The position numbers were made by a program, and so were the translations under genes. The notes beneath the pieces were generated by a model. The model made no database searches. It was not told the origin of the DNA and worked only from the letters and a program-made list of their open reading frames with translations. From assembly GCA_029857995.1 (NCBI GenBank), contig JAOUFZ010000083.1, forward strand, positions 1 through 7,290: a DNA stretch of 7,290 bases. Direction: 5' to 3'. Positions 4,728 through 7,290 of the stretch are shown in pieces (the stretch's first letter is position 1; each line of letters begins with the position of its first letter). Origin of the DNA: Dehalococcoidia bacterium (lineage in GTDB: Bacteria > Chloroflexota > Dehalococcoidia > GIF9 > AB-539-J10).

Positions 4728-5570
4728 CTATCCTATTAGTTGCTTCAGTGTCTTGTCGCCACTGTCTGACGGGTAGGTTGGGTAGTACTCGAGCCCTGCC
4801 TTGTGTTCCGGGTCTGGCCCTATGATATCCATGGTGCTATCGACCGCCTCTTTAACGGTCGCATTCCCAGAGCATAGCTGTCTCACCAGATAGGGAGTAG
4901 CTTCATCCACGTAATACAACTCGACGCTGCCGTTCCAGCCAACATAGACCGAGGCACCTTTATCGACGAATGCTTCAGCCAGGTCTCTCAAAAAGAGCCC
5001 GGAACAGCCCATCATTATGACAACCGCACCATCAAATGTGCCTTCCATACTTTCGCTGATGAATTTTGGGGGTATACCAAACACCATAGGATAACCTTCG
5101 CCAACCCTGGCCATAACCAGCCGGTCATCCAGTTGTTCGGCATAGTGTTTCAACCAGCTATATTCCTCATTTGTAAACAGGGTAGTCTGCACAACTATCT
5201 CCTCATCCTCCGCCAGCAGGCCGGAATGCGCTCGAAAGATGATGAGCTTATAACCACGAGTTGGTAGCTGGCGATAGAATTCAACCGTAATGTTACCCCG
5301 CTGGTAGAGGTCAACTTCAAAGCCGTAGTCCTCAAGCTCCTTGGTGACGTTTGCAATAAACTCTTCGTTTTCCCGAAGGCTAGAAAGCTGGTCAACGATT
5401 ACTGCCCTGAGTTCCCCCCCGTTATTCGGGGATGGTTGGCCCACGAGGTAGAAGCGGACAAAGACAACGACACCGGCAATGCCTAATGCAATAAGCAGCC
5501 AGGCAACCCAGGGCAAGCCCCTCTTTGGGAGCTTACCCGTGCTCTGTTTCTTAGCTTTTGCTGTGCTCAA
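4728..5570 (-). CDS. membrane-anchored clan CD (caspase/CHAT-like) peptidase-like protein, copy 2
   Basis: This 280-residue protein has a lysine-rich N-terminal tail, one membrane helix (about 20-43) and a soluble domain, probably outside the cell. The domain has a beta-strand then His-Ser-Gly (IIFRAHSG, His115) and later a hydrophobic strand ending in Gly-Cys-Ser-Gly (VVIMMGCSG, Cys189), followed by LAEAFVDKGASVYVGW. This order (strand-HxG, strand-C, helix, [D/A]-x-GA-x-x-V) is that of clan CD cysteine peptidases such as CHAT, caspase and gingipain types. The family call is inferred by eye. Both catalytic-type residues are kept in the paralogue upstream. The start is TTG, with GAGG seven bases before it. 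Its first base overlaps the TGA of a 60-codon ORF. If not a peptidase, it may be a binding relative of that fold. Confidence 0.8.
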   Translation of the reverse strand: MSTAKAKKQSTGKLPKRGLPWVAWLLIALGIAGVVVFVRFYLVGQPSPNNGGELRAVIVDQLSSLRENEEFIANVTKELEDYGFEVDLYQRGNITVEFYRQLPTRGYKLIIFRAHSGLLAEDEEIVVQTTLFTNEEYSWLKHYAEQLDDRLVMARVGEGYPMVFGIPPKFISESMEGTFDGAVVIMMGCSGLFLRDLAEAFVDKGASVYVGWNGSVELYYVDEATPYLVRQLCSGNATVKEAVDSTMDIIGPDPEHKAGLEYYPTYPSDSGDKTLKQLIG

Positions 5571-5749
5571 GGTTCTGCCTCAAGGTTTTTCCCGCCAGCG
5601 GCTCTCGTCCTGAGCGCGGGCTCGCCCGGGCCAACAGGCTCGCCTGACCATTCCCCCTCCCCTGGCCACACGGAAAGCTCGTGCACCCTGCCACCGCAGC
5701 ACACTTTTGGGCTGAGATCAAGGCTGAACAGTAGCTGGCCTAAACCCAT
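5567..5749 (-). CDS. possible 60-codon coupling ORF between the paralogues
   Basis: An open frame with ATG 5749 begins 9 bases after the stop of the upstream paralogue, behind a good SD (TGGAGGG, two or three bases from ATG, rather close). Its TGA overlaps the TTG start of the next paralogue as TTGA. The product is rich in Gly, Pro and Glu with two adjacent cysteines (18-19) and no recognisable domain. Composition is like GC-rich intergenic DNA, so it may be translated only to couple the two genes, or not at all. Confidence 0.3.
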   Translation of the reverse strand: MGLGQLLFSLDLSPKVCCGGRVHELSVWPGEGEWSGEPVGPGEPALRTRAAGGKNLEAEP

Positions 5750-5758
5750 TACCCTCCA

Positions 5759-6625
5759 CTATTTTATTAGTTCCTTCAACGTTTTGTCACCATTGTGGGA
5801 TGGTGGGTAGTAGTAGTATTTGAGCTCCGCTCCGTATTCCGGGTCTGCGCCTATGACGTCCATGGTGTTGTCCACCGCCTCTTCAATGGTCAGCCTTTCG
5901 GAGCATAACTGTCTTATCAGATAGGGGGTGGCATTATCCACGTAATACAACTCCACGCTGCGATCCCAGGCCAGGTAGACCGAGGCGCCTTTATCAATAA
6001 ATGCCTCAGCCAGGTCTGGCAAAGCAATGCCGGAACAGCCCATCATTATGATAACGGTATCCTCGAATCTCCCTTCCATGTCAGTGGCCTGGCCCACCAC
6101 GCTCTGGGCCCCGACGAATTCTGGAGTTATCCCGAACATCATAGGGAAACCTTCACCGGCCCTGCCCATAACCAGTTGGTCATATACCTGTTCGAGAGCA
6201 TGGCCTGACTCGCTGTATGTCTCATTGGTAAAGAGCACGGTCCTCAGCATTACCTCCCCGTCCTGTTCCAGTAGACCGGAATGGGCGCGAAAGATGATGA
6301 CCTTATAACCATAAGTCGGTAGCTGGCGGTAAAAATCAACGGTAATGTTATCGCCCTGGAAGAGGTCGACTTCAAAGCCGTAGTCCTCCAGCTCCTCGGT
6401 GACGTCTGCAATAAACTGCTCGTTTTCCTGCAAGCTGGAAAGCTGGTCGACGATTGCTGCTGTGGCATTCCCCGTGTGATCAGGGGAGGACTGGCCCATA
6501 GGGACCGTACGGACGAAGACGACAATGCCGGCAATACCCAGCGCTATGAGCAGCCAGGCAAACCAGGGCAGGCCCTTCCTTGGCGGCTTCCGCTCAGTCT
6601 GTTTCTTAGCCTTTGCTCTGCTCAA
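5759..6625 (-). CDS. membrane-anchored clan CD (caspase/CHAT-like) peptidase-like protein, copy 1
   Basis: This 288-residue paralogue of the 280-residue protein is similar along its full length, roughly two-thirds identical by eye. It has the same basic tail (AKAKKQ), membrane helix at about 20-42, YGFEVDLFQ strand, His115 in IIFRAHSG, Cys197 in VIIMMGCSG and LAEAFIDKGASVYLAW. It differs by an insertion of about eight residues near 172-179 (GAQSVVGQ region). The predicted enzymatic pair His/Cys and a second conserved cysteine (QLCS) are in both. The gene starts at TTG; an upstream hairpin and seven-codon ORF overlap this start. The 189-bp gap to copy 2 and the common strand suggest one transcript. 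Substrate unknown. Confidence 0.82.
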   Translation of the reverse strand: MSRAKAKKQTERKPPRKGLPWFAWLLIALGIAGIVVFVRTVPMGQSSPDHTGNATAAIVDQLSSLQENEQFIADVTEELEDYGFEVDLFQGDNITVDFYRQLPTYGYKVIIFRAHSGLLEQDGEVMLRTVLFTNETYSESGHALEQVYDQLVMGRAGEGFPMMFGITPEFVGAQSVVGQATDMEGRFEDTVIIMMGCSGIALPDLAEAFIDKGASVYLAWDRSVELYYVDNATPYLIRQLCSERLTIEEAVDNTMDVIGADPEYGAELKYYYYPPSHNGDKTLKELIK

Positions 6626-6645
6626 AGTTCCACTGCGGGGTCCAT
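6622..6645 (-). promoter_or_regulatory. seven-codon leader ORF overlapping the TTG start of copy 1
   Basis: On the - strand ATG (6645-6643) reads MDPAVEL and then TGA (6624-6622), which overlaps the TTG start of the 288-residue protein as TTGA. A strong SD (GGAGG followed by GCGGGG) precedes the ATG, whereas the TTG itself has no good SD. This favours re-initiation at the TTG after translation of the leader. Confidence 0.35.
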
Positions 6646-6651
6646 CCCCGC
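6635..6651 (-). promoter_or_regulatory. GC-rich hairpin holding the leader ATG in its loop
   Basis: A perfect 6-bp G/C stem (GCGGGG at 6651-6646 and CCCCGC at 6640-6635, - strand reading) encloses the loop ATGGA. The start codon of the seven-codon leader is in the loop and the SD lies against the 5' arm, so folding would affect leader initiation. Confidence 0.45.
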
Positions 6652-6677
6652 CCTCCAGTCTAGTTCACCTAGAGCAA

Positions 6678-6893
6678 CTAGGTAAACTCGTCATAGGTAA
6701 GACCGGCATCTCTGATGAGCCCGGAAAGCGAGCTTTTGGGCATGTCGCCCTAATGGCGAGGAATAAAAAGCACGACCGGTCGATTATCCTCGTGGCACAC
6801 GATAACATGGCTACCTGTTTGATGGCCTATATATTAGCGAGCCTTCCAAAAGACTTCAACAACCTGACTCGGCTTAGGAACCAGCAGTTTCAT
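6678..6893 (-). pseudogene. hicA: hicA toxin pseudogene (mRNA interferase)
   Basis: Reading through stops in one frame from ATG 6893 (SD AAAGGAG, six bases upstream) gives a 71-codon HicA-like protein. It has the QVVEVF helix, then TGSHVIV with the catalytic-type histidine (codon 29), a strand ending in FIPRH, and SGLIRDAGLTYDEF at the end. This is the dsRBD-like HicA order (GSH, then P-x-H, then L-x-x-I-x-x-AGL-x-x-E-F) at the usual length. TAA at codon 20 (6834-6836) and TAG at codon 48 (6750-6752) interrupt it, so no active toxin can be made. The frame itself is intact without indels, which suggests recent decay or sequence-level substitutions. It lies just downstream of a hicB remnant on the same strand. 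Confidence 0.75.
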
Positions 6894-7103
6894 GTCGGCT
6901 CCTTTACTTATGCCCGTACCCTCACCTTTTTTCTTAATCTCAACATCCATCCCTCTTAAGTGCAGCCAGGCAGCCTTGAATGGCATCAGTACTGCTTCTA
7001 AGAGCTTTCTCTCATCCCAACTATAGCACGCCCAACACATTCTAGATGCAATGATAGGTTCTTCATTTCTTGTTCTGTTCAATCGCTGCCCTGTCATTCC
7101 CAA
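6894..7103 (-). pseudogene. hicB: hicB-like antitoxin remnant
   Basis: The open frame from TTG 7103 runs without a stop into the hicA frame. The part preceding the hicA ATG contains CYSWDERKLLEAVLMPFKAA followed by WLHL. This resembles the HicB core, where a Cys-x-[S/T] strand is followed by an E-E-A-L helix and an I-x-L-[HY]-L ending. The N-terminal strands expected of HicB are missing or unrecognisable and no HicB stop precedes hicA, so this is probably a decayed antitoxin. The identification rests on the helix pattern and on adjacency to hicA. Confidence 0.45.
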
Positions 7104-7189
7104 TCTCTCACGCCTTGTCGTTGCATGCCCTGACTTATCGGGGCGTGGCCGTCTCTGTAATTGAGAGTCTGTTCTAAGCGTAAAAGCAA
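7104..7189. other. intergenic stretch without a visible gene
   Basis: Nothing coding is seen between the hicB remnant and the terminal repeat. TTATCGGGGC near 7136 resembles the TATCGGGAC words at the left end of the window and may be part of the same family of repeats. Confidence 0.4.
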
Positions 7190-7275
7190 AATCCCGCTGC
7201 GAGATTGCTTCGTCGCTACGCTCCTCGCAACGACAGAGGGGGAGTCAGCCTCGCAATGACAAAGAGGAGAGTCGG
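7190..7275. repeat. GC-rich dispersed repeat with two tandem CCTCGCAA units
   Basis: The word GCGAGATTGCTTCGTCGCTA (from 7199) leads into two degenerate units of about 26 bp, at 7223-7248 and 7249-7275. Both begin CCTCGCAA[CT]GACA and end in a G-rich run with AGTC. TGCGAG and CTCGCA are inverted words, so the element can fold on itself. I recall such words as abundant intergenic repeats in Chloroflexota and other metagenomic assemblies; copy number here cannot be tested. Confidence 0.65.
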
Positions 7276-7290
7276 TGGAGTAACGCCTGG

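Noticed and set aside
4496..4825. 109-codon open frame on the + strand
   Set aside because: It has a poorly placed SD, repeat-like composition in the middle, and its end is antisense to the 280-residue gene.
6525..6959. 144-codon open frame on the + strand
   Set aside because: It is antisense to the start of the 288-residue gene and to the hicA remnant, whose family signature is on the other strand.

Overview
The window looks like chromosome of an uncultured bacterium, most likely Chloroflexota (Dehalococcoidia-like). This is an inference from a C-terminally membrane-anchored IPT/TIG surface protein, many small membrane proteins of no recognised family, a degraded HicBA module, and AT-rich and GC-rich intergenic repeats of a style I associate with such genomes. 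No taxonomic marker gene is present. Shine-Dalgarno (SD) sequences are clear, and TTG and GTG starts are frequent.

Left part (1-2352, + strand): a repeat-rich gene-free leader (three tandem 16-bp units, GATTAAATC-type palindromes), a good sigma-70-type promoter (405-434), then one large secreted protein with four IPT/TIG-like repeats, a fibronectin-III-like domain and a C-terminal membrane anchor. Its exact start is uncertain.

Centre (2390-3929, + strand): after another AT-rich repeat comes the most interesting region. A unit of about 227 bp occurs three times in a row. Each unit has a tiny basic, cysteine-containing peptide ORF (22-25 codons) that carries the SD of, and overlaps out of frame with, the start of a hydrophobic protein beginning M-x-C. 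The first two hydrophobic proteins are 48 and 49 residues and clearly paralogous. In the third unit this position is taken by a 283-residue polytopic membrane protein whose C-terminal half has its own 27-residue repeat. The small genes are the kind that automatic gene callers often omit.

Right part (3885-6625, - strand): a two-helix membrane protein overlaps the polytopic protein tail to tail by 45 bp. It follows a 0.5-kb gene-free stretch with a 33-bp palindrome, a promoter-like site and an orphan full-length SD. Upstream lie two tandem paralogues of a membrane-anchored protein with a His-Ser-Gly ... Gly-Cys-Ser-Gly pattern that suggests a clan CD (caspase/CHAT/gingipain-type) peptidase fold. 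Both start at TTG codons that overlap the stop of a small upstream ORF, so coupling through tiny overlapping ORFs recurs in this window.

Right end (6669-7290): a hicB-hicA toxin-antitoxin remnant on the - strand, with stop codons inside hicA, and then a GC-rich repeat cluster. The active genes share a theme of small or single-pass membrane proteins, but I see nothing that assigns them to a known pathway.
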